A stretch of 64,000 bases of DNA. Source: Pseudomonadota bacterium (GTDB lineage: Bacteria; Pseudomonadota; Gammaproteobacteria; UBA5335). The notes below the pieces were generated by a model. The model had not been told where the DNA came from. It did no database searches and worked only from the letters and a program-made list of their open reading frames with translations. Position 1 is the stretch's first letter. Every line of letters begins with the position of its first letter. The DNA is taken from assembly GCA_034189865.1 (NCBI GenBank), contig JAXHTV010000008.1:37740-101739 (forward strand), written 5' to 3'. This document shows positions 17,805 through 29,317 of this stretch, one piece after another. Position numbers and translations under genes: made by a program.

Positions 17805-18340
17805 CCAAGCCGACGCTTGCGACCTGTTCCCTGGCCGGCTGTTTTGGTTGCCACATGTCGTTTTTGGATATCGACGAGCGAATCATCGATCTGGTCGACC
17901 GGATTCAGTTCGACGCCAGCCCACTGACCGATCTGAAACGGATTCAAGGGCGGGTGAATATCGGTTTGGTGGAAGGGGGCGTTGCCAATGCGGAAAACGT
18001 CCATGTCTTGCAGCATTTTCGCCAGCATTGCGACGTCTTGGTGGCGATCGGCGCGTGCGCGATCAATGGCGGGATTCCCGCCATGCGCAACAAATTCGAA
18101 CTGGAAGACTGTCTCAAGGAGTCTTATCTGGATGGTATCGGTGTGGCGGATCCGCAAATTCCCAACGATCCGGAAATTCCGCTGCTGCTGGACCAGGTTC
18201 ATCCGATTCACGAAGTGGTGAAAATCGACTATTTCTTGCCGGGTTGCCCCCCATCCGGGGACGCGATCTGGACCTTCTTGATGGAGTTGCTGGACGGCCA
18301 GGACATCAAATTTCCCTATCGGCAAATTCATTATGACTGA
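17801..18340 (+). CDS. hoxY: NiFe hydrogenase small subunit HoxY
   Basis: A 179-residue small subunit carrying the proximal 4Fe-4S cluster. Cysteine regions are CSLAGCFGCHMSF at the N terminus, GACAINGGIP in the middle and PGCPPSGDAIW near the end. Its short length, lacking the extra C-terminal Fe-S domain of uptake hydrogenases, is typical of the bidirectional group 3d enzymes. It has no Tat signal, so the enzyme is cytoplasmic. The start overlaps hoxU (ATGA), and AGGGGGGGAAGCC gives a ribosome site. Confidence 0.94.
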   Translation: MTKPTLATCSLAGCFGCHMSFLDIDERIIDLVDRIQFDASPLTDLKRIQGRVNIGLVEGGVANAENVHVLQHFRQHCDVLVAIGACAINGGIPAMRNKFELEDCLKESYLDGIGVADPQIPNDPEIPLLLDQVHPIHEVVKIDYFLPGCPPSGDAIWTFLMELLDGQDIKFPYRQIHYD

Positions 18341-18349
18341 GGGCGCGTC

Positions 18350-19840
18350 ATGACGTCGGAATTGGAAACCACCGAAAACCGGGACAACCTCACCCGGGTG
18401 GTCATTGAGCCGGTCACCCGGGTTGAGGGGCATGGCAAAGTGACGCTGCTGCTGGACGATCAGAACCAGATTCGCCAGGCACGCTTGCATATCGTTGAAT
18501 TCCGCGGGTTCGAGAAGTTCATTCAGGGGCGCCCGTACTGGGAAGTTCCGGTGCTGGTGCAGCGGCTGTGCGGTATCTGTCCGGTGAGTCATCAGTTGGC
18601 CGGCGGCAAGGCCGTGGACATGCTCGTTGGCGCGTCGCAGCTGACGCCCACGGCCGAGAAAATCCGCCGGCTCATGCATCTCGGGCAGACCCTGCAATCC
18701 CATGCCACGCATTTTTTCCACCTGGCCTCCCCCGATTTGCTGTTCGGCTACGATGACGAAGTGGCGCACCGCAACATCATCGGTGTGATTGCCGACCGGC
18801 CGAATGTCGCTCTCCAGGGCGTGAAGCTGCGTAAGTACGGTCAGGAAGTTATCCGGGTCTGTTCCGGCAAGCGGGTTCACGGTACTTGCGCCATTCCCGG
18901 TGGCGTGAACAAATCCTTGAGCATCTCGGAGCGCGATGAGCTGCTGGCCGATGTGGATCAGATGATTGCTTGGGCCGGTGAGGGCGTGAGACTGATTCGC
19001 AATATTTACGAAGCCAGTCGAAACTACTACGAGAACTTCGGCCTGATTCGATCCAACTTCATGGCGCTCACCCGCCCGGACGGGGCCCTGGAGCTGTACC
19101 ACGGCGGGTTGCGCCTGACCGATGCGCAAGGGCAGGTGCTGTTCGATCATCTCGACTATGTGGATTACGAACAGTACATTCAGGAACAGGTCAAGCCTTG
19201 GACCTACATGAAATTTCCGTTTATCCGCAGCCTCGGGCCGGACGACGGTTGGTACCGGGTCGGTCCGCTGGCCCGAGTGAACGCCTGTGACTTTATCGAC
19301 ACGCCGTTGGCGGAGGCCGAACGGGTTGCATTCAAAGCGCTTGCGGGCGCTGAACCCATGCACGGCGCCCTGGCCTACCATTGGGCGCGGATGATTGAGG
19401 TACTGCATTGTGCCGAGGCGATCAAAGTCTTGCTGCACGACCCGGATGTGTTAGGGCAAGAGTTGCGTACCACCGGCACGCTGCAATCCGAAGGGGTGGG
19501 GGTGATTGAAGCGCCCCGAGGCACTTTGTTCCATCACTACCGAATCGACGAACAGGGGTTGGTGACCAAGGCTAATTTGATCGTGTCCACCACCAACAAC
19601 AACCAGGCGATGAACGAGTCTGTGCGCCAGGTGGCGAGCCGTTATCTCAACGGTCGCGAGTTGACCGAACCCTTGTTGAACCAGATCGAAGTGGTGATTC
19701 GCGCTTACGACCCGTGTCTATCCTGCGCCACCCACGCCCTGGGCAGGATGCCGCTTAAAGTGGAATTGGTCCAGGCGGACGGCACCGTGGTCGACGCCTT
19801 GAGCAAGAGCAGTACTGGCGATATTGCCCGGATGGTGTGA
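18350..19840 (+). CDS. hoxH: NiFe hydrogenase large subunit HoxH
   Basis: The 496-residue catalytic subunit. NiFe site ligands are C74 and C77 in RLCGICPVSH, and C456 and C459 in DPCLSCATH near the C terminus. The 34 residues after H462 form the extension expected to be removed by the HoxW protease after nickel insertion; comparable HoxH proteins are cut at the same His. Together with HoxFUY this is the soluble NAD(+)-linked group 3d hydrogenase. The start follows hoxY by 9 bp. No hyp maturation genes are in the window. Confidence 0.96.
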   Translation: MTSELETTENRDNLTRVVIEPVTRVEGHGKVTLLLDDQNQIRQARLHIVEFRGFEKFIQGRPYWEVPVLVQRLCGICPVSHQLAGGKAVDMLVGASQLTPTAEKIRRLMHLGQTLQSHATHFFHLASPDLLFGYDDEVAHRNIIGVIADRPNVALQGVKLRKYGQEVIRVCSGKRVHGTCAIPGGVNKSLSISERDELLADVDQMIAWAGEGVRLIRNIYEASRNYYENFGLIRSNFMALTRPDGALELYHGGLRLTDAQGQVLFDHLDYVDYEQYIQEQVKPWTYMKFPFIRSLGPDDGWYRVGPLARVNACDFIDTPLAEAERVAFKALAGAEPMHGALAYHWARMIEVLHCAEAIKVLLHDPDVLGQELRTTGTLQSEGVGVIEAPRGTLFHHYRIDEQGLVTKANLIVSTTNNNQAMNESVRQVASRYLNGRELTEPLLNQIEVVIRAYDPCLSCATHALGRMPLKVELVQADGTVVDALSKSSTGDIARMV

Positions 19841-20379
19841 TGGCCGGTCTCTTCGCTCCGGCGTTGGTCTTTGCCTACGGGAATCCGAGCCGGGGCGATG
19901 ACGCGCTGGGTCCCGAATTTGCCCGCTGGCTGGCGACAGAAGACACGTCGGGCCAGGGCTTCTCCGGCGTGGAGCTGTTAACCGATTTTCAGCTACAGCT
20001 GGAGCACACCCTGGATATGCTCGGACGGCGCTTGGTTCTATTTGTGGATGCCAGCGCCAGCGGGCCAGACCCCTATGCTTTTTTCCCCGTCCAGGCGGAG
20101 CGCGATTTCGGATACACCAGCCACGCCTTGGCGCCTGCGACCTTGTTGGCTGTGTTTCAAGGCGTTCATGCCGAGGCTCCGCCGCCTTCGTTTGTGCTGG
20201 CCATTCGTGGCTATGGTTTCGAGCTGGGCGAGCCCTTGAGCGCCCAGGCCCGAAGTAATCTGGAGGCGGCTAAGCAGTTTGCCGAGCGACTGCTCACCGA
20301 CCCGGATCCGCTGCGTTGGTCGGACTTGTGCGGCGAGGCGCCTAAGGCGCAGGGAAGATTCGGGGTTGCGGCAGGCTAA
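19840..20379 (+). CDS. hoxW: Hydrogenase maturation endopeptidase HoxW
   Basis: A 179-residue protease of the HybD/HoxW family that trims the HoxH C terminus. The N-terminal GNPSRGDDALGPEFA carries the nickel-sensing acidic residue, and the mid-protein VDAS matches the second metal-ligand strand. The ATG at 19840 shares its A with the hoxH stop (TGATG), indicating tight coupling; a GTG three bases earlier is an alternative. It is the last gene of the pckA-glgP-hox run. The next gene converges 12 bp away. Confidence 0.88.
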   Translation: MAGLFAPALVFAYGNPSRGDDALGPEFARWLATEDTSGQGFSGVELLTDFQLQLEHTLDMLGRRLVLFVDASASGPDPYAFFPVQAERDFGYTSHALAPATLLAVFQGVHAEAPPPSFVLAIRGYGFELGEPLSAQARSNLEAAKQFAERLLTDPDPLRWSDLCGEAPKAQGRFGVAAG

Positions 20380-20391
20380 AGCGTTCGCCTT

Positions 20392-21627
20392 CTAGCGTGT
20401 CCAGTCTGGCGATTCGGCCAAAAGTTGGCGCAAGGTCCGCGTGAACCGGTCGATGTCGACCCGCGAATTGTGGACGCCTACCGATATCCGAAGCACCCCC
20501 GGCTCTCCCAGATCATCCAAGGTCCACGGCGCGTTGAAGCGTCCGTAGCGGACCGCGATTCCTGAATCAGCCAATCGCTTGACGCATTGAGCGCCATCGA
20601 TCGACGGCGGTAGACGAAAAGCCAGGGTGCCGGCCTGTTCTTCCACCGGGCCGCCGGTCAGTGTGCGAAGCACTTTGAGCTCACCCACCGAATGGTATAG
20701 ATGGCTCAAAAGCGCCGTTTCGTGCTCGGCGACAGCTGCGTAGCCATCCAAGTATTGCTGTCTGCGAGGCCTGGTTTGATTATCCGCCAGGCGGGCATAG
20801 AAATCGGCCACCGCCGTGGCGGCATAGGTTTGGGCGTAGTCGAAACTATCAGCCTGCAACCGCTCATTCACGGACCGCGGGGCCGTGGGTGCGATGGCCA
20901 GCAAGGCGAGTTGCGGGCCGTAGCATTTGAACAAACTCAGGGCGTAATAGTCGGCGCCGATTTCGCTCAGTTGCACCGGCCGATGCGCTGCGAGGGCGGT
21001 GCCATCCACGCACACAGGAATGCCATGGGCGTGCGCTTCCCGGACGATATCCGCCACCGGCTGTATCGCGCCGGTGACGTGACTCGCGTGGGTCATGCAG
21101 ATCAGGCGGGTTTTGCCCGGTGTGATGAGCGACCGCAGTTGGTCCGCCTCCAGGCGGCCATGATCACCGGCAGACCACCAACGAACGCGGACTCCCTGTC
21201 GTTTCAAGGCCAGCCAGGGGTTGGCGTTGGCCATGTGCTCCAGCCGGCTGACGATCACCTCATCTCCCACTGACCAATCATCAGCCAAGGCGTCGGCGAG
21301 GTGCCTGAGTAGGGTCGTGACGCTTTGTCCGGCAACCAGGGTGGTTCCGGCGGAGCCGTCCAGCCAGCGGCAAAGGTGATTCAACGACGCTTGGATGACC
21401 CGGTGGGCCCGACCGGAGCGGTGATACGGCCCGCCCAATTGGGCGCGTGCTCGATGGCAAAATCGGCTATAGCGTTCAACGCACGCCCGCAAGATGGGTG
21501 TACCGGCCGCATTGTCCAAAAATACCGGCTCGCCCGATTCCAGCAGATCACTGGGATGGGTCAGCGGCCTCCGGCCGTTGGCGCCGGTTTGGCTCGGGTG
21601 GCTCGGCTGATCTATGCTTGGATCCAT
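20392..21627 (-). CDS. Class V aminotransferase / cysteine desulfurase-like protein
   Basis: A 411-residue PLP enzyme of the fold-type I class V family. Seen: an N-terminal substrate loop (FLDNAAGTPIL), the cofactor-binding Asp in CVDGTALAAHR, and the probable Schiff-base lysine in LSLFKCYGPQ, where true IscS/SufS enzymes have a His-Lys pair. The C-terminal part (VLRISVGVHNSRVDIDRF) is typical. It is closest to cysteine desulfurase-related proteins of unknown substrate. The catalytic Cys loop of NifS/IscS enzymes is not evident, so desulfurase activity is doubtful. It converges on hoxW and diverges from the SDR gene. Confidence 0.8.
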   Translation of the reverse strand: MDPSIDQPSHPSQTGANGRRPLTHPSDLLESGEPVFLDNAAGTPILRACVERYSRFCHRARAQLGGPYHRSGRAHRVIQASLNHLCRWLDGSAGTTLVAGQSVTTLLRHLADALADDWSVGDEVIVSRLEHMANANPWLALKRQGVRVRWWSAGDHGRLEADQLRSLITPGKTRLICMTHASHVTGAIQPVADIVREAHAHGIPVCVDGTALAAHRPVQLSEIGADYYALSLFKCYGPQLALLAIAPTAPRSVNERLQADSFDYAQTYAATAVADFYARLADNQTRPRRQQYLDGYAAVAEHETALLSHLYHSVGELKVLRTLTGGPVEEQAGTLAFRLPPSIDGAQCVKRLADSGIAVRYGRFNAPWTLDDLGEPGVLRISVGVHNSRVDIDRFTRTLRQLLAESPDWTR

Positions 21628-21714
21628 TTGCGTCAGCTGTCTCTACGTGGTGGTCGAACCGTCGGCCGGAAGGGCGTCAGGTCTATCGACCACGCGCTCG
21701 AAATCGAGGAGTGA

Positions 21715-22497
21715 ATGGATATCATGACTGAGAATATCAAGGATCAGTTTAATCTCGAAGGTAAGGTGGCCATCGTCACCGGCGCCAGCAAAGGCATTGG
21801 CGAAGGGATCGCCTTGGCGTTGGCGCAGTTCGGTGCTCGGGTGGTGATTAGCAGCCGCAAGCAGGAAGCGGTCGACGAGGTGGCGAACCGGTTTAAAGAG
21901 GCGGGTTTGGAAGCGACCGGCGTGGCGGCCCATATGGGCGATATGGCGCAGGCGCGCGCTTTGGTGGACCGAACGGTCGAGATCTACGATGGCGTCGATA
22001 TCATCGTCAACAATGCGGCGACCAATCCGGTTTTCGGGCCGATGGTCAACGCCGACGAAGGCGTGTTCGGCAAAATTATGTCGGTGAATGTGCAAGGTCC
22101 CTTGGAGTTGTCGAAGCAGGCGCTGCCTATCATGCGTCAACGCGGCGGGGGTTCCATTATCAATATCGCCAGCGTCGGCGGTTTACATCCCGAGCGCATG
22201 CTGGGCCTTTACAGTGTGAGTAAATCGGCCCTGATCAGTTTGACCAAAGTGATGGCCAAGGAGTGGGGCGGTATGGGCGTTCGGGCCAACGCGATCTGTC
22301 CCGGTCTGATCAAGACCAAGTTCAGCCAGGCGCTTTGGCAAAACGAGCAGTTGGTAAAACAGGCTTTGGCCATGGCACCGATCAATCGCATCGGAACGCC
22401 TGAAGACATCGCGGGTTTGGCCGTCTTTTTGGCCTCCAATGCATCGGCTTATTGCACCGGTGGCGTGTATGTGGTGGACGGAGGCATGACGGTCTGA
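21715..22497 (+). CDS. SDR-family NAD(P)-dependent oxidoreductase
   Basis: A classical short-chain dehydrogenase of 260 residues. Cofactor motif TGASKGIG, structural NNAA, catalytic Ser in NIASVGG and YSVSK (Tyr/Lys), and the C-terminal YCTGGVYVVDGG are all present. It is closest in style to the DHRS4-like or 3-oxoacyl-reductase-like subgroup; the substrate is unknown. GAGGAG lies 3 nt before ATG 21715 and 12 nt before ATG 21724, so the start is uncertain by three codons. It neighbours the fadD-fadH genes and may act on acyl or alcohol substrates. Confidence 0.88.
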   Translation: MDIMTENIKDQFNLEGKVAIVTGASKGIGEGIALALAQFGARVVISSRKQEAVDEVANRFKEAGLEATGVAAHMGDMAQARALVDRTVEIYDGVDIIVNNAATNPVFGPMVNADEGVFGKIMSVNVQGPLELSKQALPIMRQRGGGSIINIASVGGLHPERMLGLYSVSKSALISLTKVMAKEWGGMGVRANAICPGLIKTKFSQALWQNEQLVKQALAMAPINRIGTPEDIAGLAVFLASNASAYCTGGVYVVDGGMTV

Positions 22498-22522
22498 TCG
22501 GCCAGTTTGGCTGGGGCTGGTG

Positions 22523-23146
22523 TCAGGCCGGCGTCGGCGCTGAGTCGTCGGCGGCCGGCTGCGGATTCTGGATGAAGCCGAAGCGTTGGGGTACTTCGCC
22601 GGCGCGGATGGGTCGGACCGCGACGCGCTGTTCGCCGTAACCCAGGACAATCACCGTCTCGGCGTCTTGCGACATGAGCCGCTCAATGCGGTCGGCCAGC
22701 TCACGGTCGGTTAGCGGCTGGCCATCTTCGTCCAGCATGCAGGATGTCAAAGCGTCCAGGTCGCGATCGTCCAACACGCCGATGCCGAGCTCCGTTTCCA
22801 ACAACAGCGAGCCTTCCTGGTCCATCCAGCTGCTGACGATCCGTTGGACTTCGATTCCGGTATGGCTTAGCAGGGAGCCTGGGCTGCCGGCGTTCCGTCC
22901 GCCGGCCAGGTGATAAACCCAGGGTGTATAGGCCAGCGCCACGAAGACCTTTTGTGGTCCATTTTGGAAGTACCACGCCCCGTGCTCGTCGCACAGGTAG
23001 TTGCGGGCAATGAACGCGATCGTTCTCTCGTGTCGCAGCAAGCGACCTTCAAGCAACCAACGGCCCCGTCGGTCCAGTGATAACCAGTGATATGCGGCCG
23101 GTACATTGGGCCATTTTTTCATTGCCAGTCGTACGCTTTCGTCCAT
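22523..23146 (-). CDS. Conserved DUF-type protein of unknown function
   Basis: A 207-residue cytoplasmic protein. The N-terminal half (MKKWPNVPAAYHWLSLDRRG; ARNYLCDEHGAWYFQNGPQ) matches a conserved family I recall from Beta- and Gammaproteobacteria, without a known function or a family number I can assert. The second half adds a predicted alpha/beta region (LETELGIGVLDDRDL; VIVLGYGEQRV). No catalytic motif or membrane segment is evident. It lies 39 bp downstream of fadD on the same strand and converges with the SDR gene, so it may belong to the yihY-fadH-fadD operon. Confidence 0.75.
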   Translation of the reverse strand: MDESVRLAMKKWPNVPAAYHWLSLDRRGRWLLEGRLLRHERTIAFIARNYLCDEHGAWYFQNGPQKVFVALAYTPWVYHLAGGRNAGSPGSLLSHTGIEVQRIVSSWMDQEGSLLLETELGIGVLDDRDLDALTSCMLDEDGQPLTDRELADRIERLMSQDAETVIVLGYGEQRVAVRPIRAGEVPQRFGFIQNPQPAADDSAPTPA

Positions 23147-23185
23147 GATTCTCGAGCGGTATCACCTTGCTGGGGTCAGGGTTGC

Positions 23186-24844
23186 TCAGCCGCGCAGCTC
23201 CCGGCGCAGGATTTTACCCACGTTTGATTTCGGGAGCTCGGACCGGAATTCGATGACTTTGGGTACTTTATAGCCCGTTAAGTATTGGCGGCAATGGGCG
23301 AGGATTTCTTCCTCGGTGAGATCGTCCCGTTTCGGGACGATCACGGCTTTGACCACCTCGCCGGATTTTTCATCCGGAATGCCCACCACGCCGGCTTCGA
23401 GTATATCCGGGTGCATGGCCAGGACATCCTCGACTTCATTCGGGAAGACGTTAAAGCCCGAGACGACAACCATGTCTTTCTTCCGGTCGACCAAGCGGAA
23501 AAAACCGTCGTCGGCCATGAGTCCCATGTCGCCGGTGTGTAGCCAACCGTCGGGAGCGAGCACTTTGGCAGTCTCCTCCGGCCGATTCCAATACCCCTTC
23601 ATCACTTGCGGTCCGCGAATGCAGATTTCGCCGACTTCGCCTGCCGGCAGCGGCTGGCCCGCCGGATCGAAAATCGCCAGTTCGGTGGAGGGCAGGGGCA
23701 GGCCGATGGAGCCGTTATATTCCGCCAGGTCCGGGGGGTTGATGGTGGCCGCCGGGGCGCTTTCCGTCAGGCCATAAGCCTCCACCAGGGTGACCCCCGT
23801 AACGGCCTTCCACCGTTCGGCAACGGCGCGTTGCACCGCCATGCCGCCACCCAAGGCCATACGAAACGACGAGAAGTCCAACTGCTGAAACTGCTCGTTC
23901 TGAAGCAGGGCGTTGAAGAGTGTGTTCACGCCCGTGAGCGCGGTGAACTTCAGCTTGGAAAGCTCCTTGACGAAGGCCGGGATGTCTCGTGGGTTGGTGA
24001 TGAGGACATTGAACCCGCCCAGATGCATGTAGGTGAGACAGTTCGCGGTCAACGAGAAGATGTGGTAAAGCGGTAGCGCCGTGATGATTGTGTCTTCACC
24101 GACTCGGGTGTGCGGCGAAATCCAGGTCGAGGCTTGGAGTACATTCGCGACCATATTGCCGTGGGTGAGCATGGCTCCTTTGGAAACACCCGTGGTGCCC
24201 CCGGTGTACTGCAAAAATGCCAAGTCGTCGTGATTGAGCTGTGGCGGCTTGAAGGGTTGCGTTCGGCCTTCCGCTAAGGCACGCCGCAGCGGCACGGGAT
24301 CTTTCAGCTGCCAGTCGGGAACCATCTTACGAACGCGCTTAACGACAAAATTAACCAGCGCCCGTTTCGGAAAGGGCACCAGATCGCCGATCTGTGTGGT
24401 GATAACGCGATCAAGCTTCACCCGGTCGATGACTTGTTGGACCACGTGAGCGAAGTTCTCCAAGACCACGATTGCGCGGGCGCCCGCGTCGTTCAGTTGG
24501 TGTTCCAGTTCCCGGGCGGTATACAAAGGGTTCACGTTGACCACGACCATGCCGGCCCGAAGAATACCAAACAAGGCGACCGGGTATTGCAGCACGTTGG
24601 GCATCATGATCGCGACACGGTCGCCTTTGTTCAGACCTAAAGAACTTTGCAAATAGGCCGCGAATTCCCGGCTGAGCCGGTCGACATCGGAGAACGTGAG
24701 CGGCGAGCCCATGTTGGCGTACATGGGGCGGTTGGCGAACCGATTCACGCTGTGTTCGAACATTTCGGCTAGCGACGCGTACTGTGTTGGGTCGATATGT
24801 TCCGGAATGCCGGTGGGATACTGAGCCAACCACGGTTTGTTCAT
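23186..24844 (-). CDS. fadD: Long-chain fatty acid-CoA ligase
   Basis: A 552-residue acyl-CoA synthetase activating long-chain fatty acids for beta-oxidation at the inner membrane. AMP-binding motif YTGGTTGVSKGAMLTHGN, ATP loop EAYGLTES, adenylation motif GEICIRGPQVMKGYWN and the hinge GWLHTGDMG are present. The start at 24844 is chosen because MNKPWLAQYP aligns with the E. coli FadD N terminus (MKKVWLNRYP); in-frame ATGs at 24892 and 24907 would add 16-21 residues. It follows fadH by about 110 bp on the same strand. Confidence 0.94.
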   Translation of the reverse strand: MNKPWLAQYPTGIPEHIDPTQYASLAEMFEHSVNRFANRPMYANMGSPLTFSDVDRLSREFAAYLQSSLGLNKGDRVAIMMPNVLQYPVALFGILRAGMVVVNVNPLYTARELEHQLNDAGARAIVVLENFAHVVQQVIDRVKLDRVITTQIGDLVPFPKRALVNFVVKRVRKMVPDWQLKDPVPLRRALAEGRTQPFKPPQLNHDDLAFLQYTGGTTGVSKGAMLTHGNMVANVLQASTWISPHTRVGEDTIITALPLYHIFSLTANCLTYMHLGGFNVLITNPRDIPAFVKELSKLKFTALTGVNTLFNALLQNEQFQQLDFSSFRMALGGGMAVQRAVAERWKAVTGVTLVEAYGLTESAPAATINPPDLAEYNGSIGLPLPSTELAIFDPAGQPLPAGEVGEICIRGPQVMKGYWNRPEETAKVLAPDGWLHTGDMGLMADDGFFRLVDRKKDMVVVSGFNVFPNEVEDVLAMHPDILEAGVVGIPDEKSGEVVKAVIVPKRDDLTEEEILAHCRQYLTGYKVPKVIEFRSELPKSNVGKILRRELRG

Positions 24845-24958
24845 GTCTTTTGTTTTCTCCACAATCCGATACACGGGCACATTCGCATTCATTATGAATG
24901 CTCTCAACCGATTAGGTTTCCGGGTGGCGCGGAGGCGAACCCATTGATTCTTCAGAGC

Positions 24959-28374
<3,416 letters not shown>

Positions 28375-28567
28375 GGTGGGTCCTACGGGTGTTCGTCTGC
28401 GCGCATGCCGATTCTTCAGCCGGCTGTGCGGGTGCGCAGTTGCTATCGTGGTCCAGCAAGGTCGACCAATAAGCATACTATCATTGCTGATGCGCCTCGA
28501 AAGTGCTGTGACGTTCCATGCGACCGCGCGAGCTACAACACGCCGGTGAGGTTGATGCGAGCGGTGC

Positions 28568-29227
28568 TCAGGGGTGAAAGGAAATCCGGTAGGCCGATTC
28601 GGTCAGCGCTGATAGCCCTTTTTGAATAAAGCGGGGCTCTTCGGACAAAATGTCTATGCGCTCCAGGCACTGGACGTTGGCGTGGGTGCCGAAGAGCTGG
28701 TGAATCTCTTGGCTGGAAACGGAAAAAGGCGGGCCGTTCATTTCGCCGAGGGGATAATCCAAGGCGATGAGCAGTGCCTCTGATCCTCGGGTGACCAAGT
28801 CGCCTATTTGCGTGGCATAACGTGTGCGCAGCGTCTCGGGAAGGGCAATCAGGGCGGCGCGATCATAGACGGCGTCGAATGTGCCGATGAGCTTAGGGGT
28901 CAGCTCGAAGAAGTCGCCCACCCAGATTTGGTAAGGGCCGCCGGACCAGACATCGAAACCGCCCCGGCGTTCCTGAGCGGGTTCCAGCTTGGCTTGCGAA
29001 AAGAAGGCTTCCGCAGCCAAATGGCTGAGCTCGATTCCAACCACTTGCTGGCCCTGTTCGGCCAGGAAAATCATGTCGACAGACTTGCCGCATAGCGGAA
29101 CCAAAACGCGCGTGCCCGCGGGAATCGCGAATGTCGGCCAATGCCCGGCAAGCAGCGGATGAACATCGGATCGGTGGAAACCGATCTCGCCCCTGGTCCA
29201 ACGTTCTTGCCAAAAATCCGGGTTCAT
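28568..29227 (-). CDS. tpm: Thiopurine S-methyltransferase family protein
   Basis: A 219-residue SAM-dependent methyltransferase of the bacterial TPMT type, which methylates thiopurines and, in several bacteria, selenium and tellurium oxyanions. Signatures: MNPDFWQERW at the N terminus, the SAM loop RVLVPLCGKSVDM, GIELSHLAAEAFF, and DAVYDRAALIALP. ATG 29227 is chosen over a GTG at 29263 because the family begins at this point; no strong ribosome site is visible. It appears monocistronic. Confidence 0.92.
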   Translation of the reverse strand: MNPDFWQERWTRGEIGFHRSDVHPLLAGHWPTFAIPAGTRVLVPLCGKSVDMIFLAEQGQQVVGIELSHLAAEAFFSQAKLEPAQERRGGFDVWSGGPYQIWVGDFFELTPKLIGTFDAVYDRAALIALPETLRTRYATQIGDLVTRGSEALLIALDYPLGEMNGPPFSVSSQEIHQLFGTHANVQCLERIDILSEEPRFIQKGLSALTESAYRISFHP

Positions 29228-29317
29228 CGATGATGCTCTGCTGCCCTGTGGTTCGGATGTCACATGATATCAACCCATTGCGGCGGCGTGTCGGTTTGAC
29301 ACACTGCAGGGGTTGGC

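Noticed and set aside
17777-19438. 553-codon open frame on the minus strand
   Set aside because: It lies exactly antisense to hoxY and hoxH, has no ribosome site, and its low-complexity His/Arg/Gln-rich product is typical of shadow frames in GC-rich genes.
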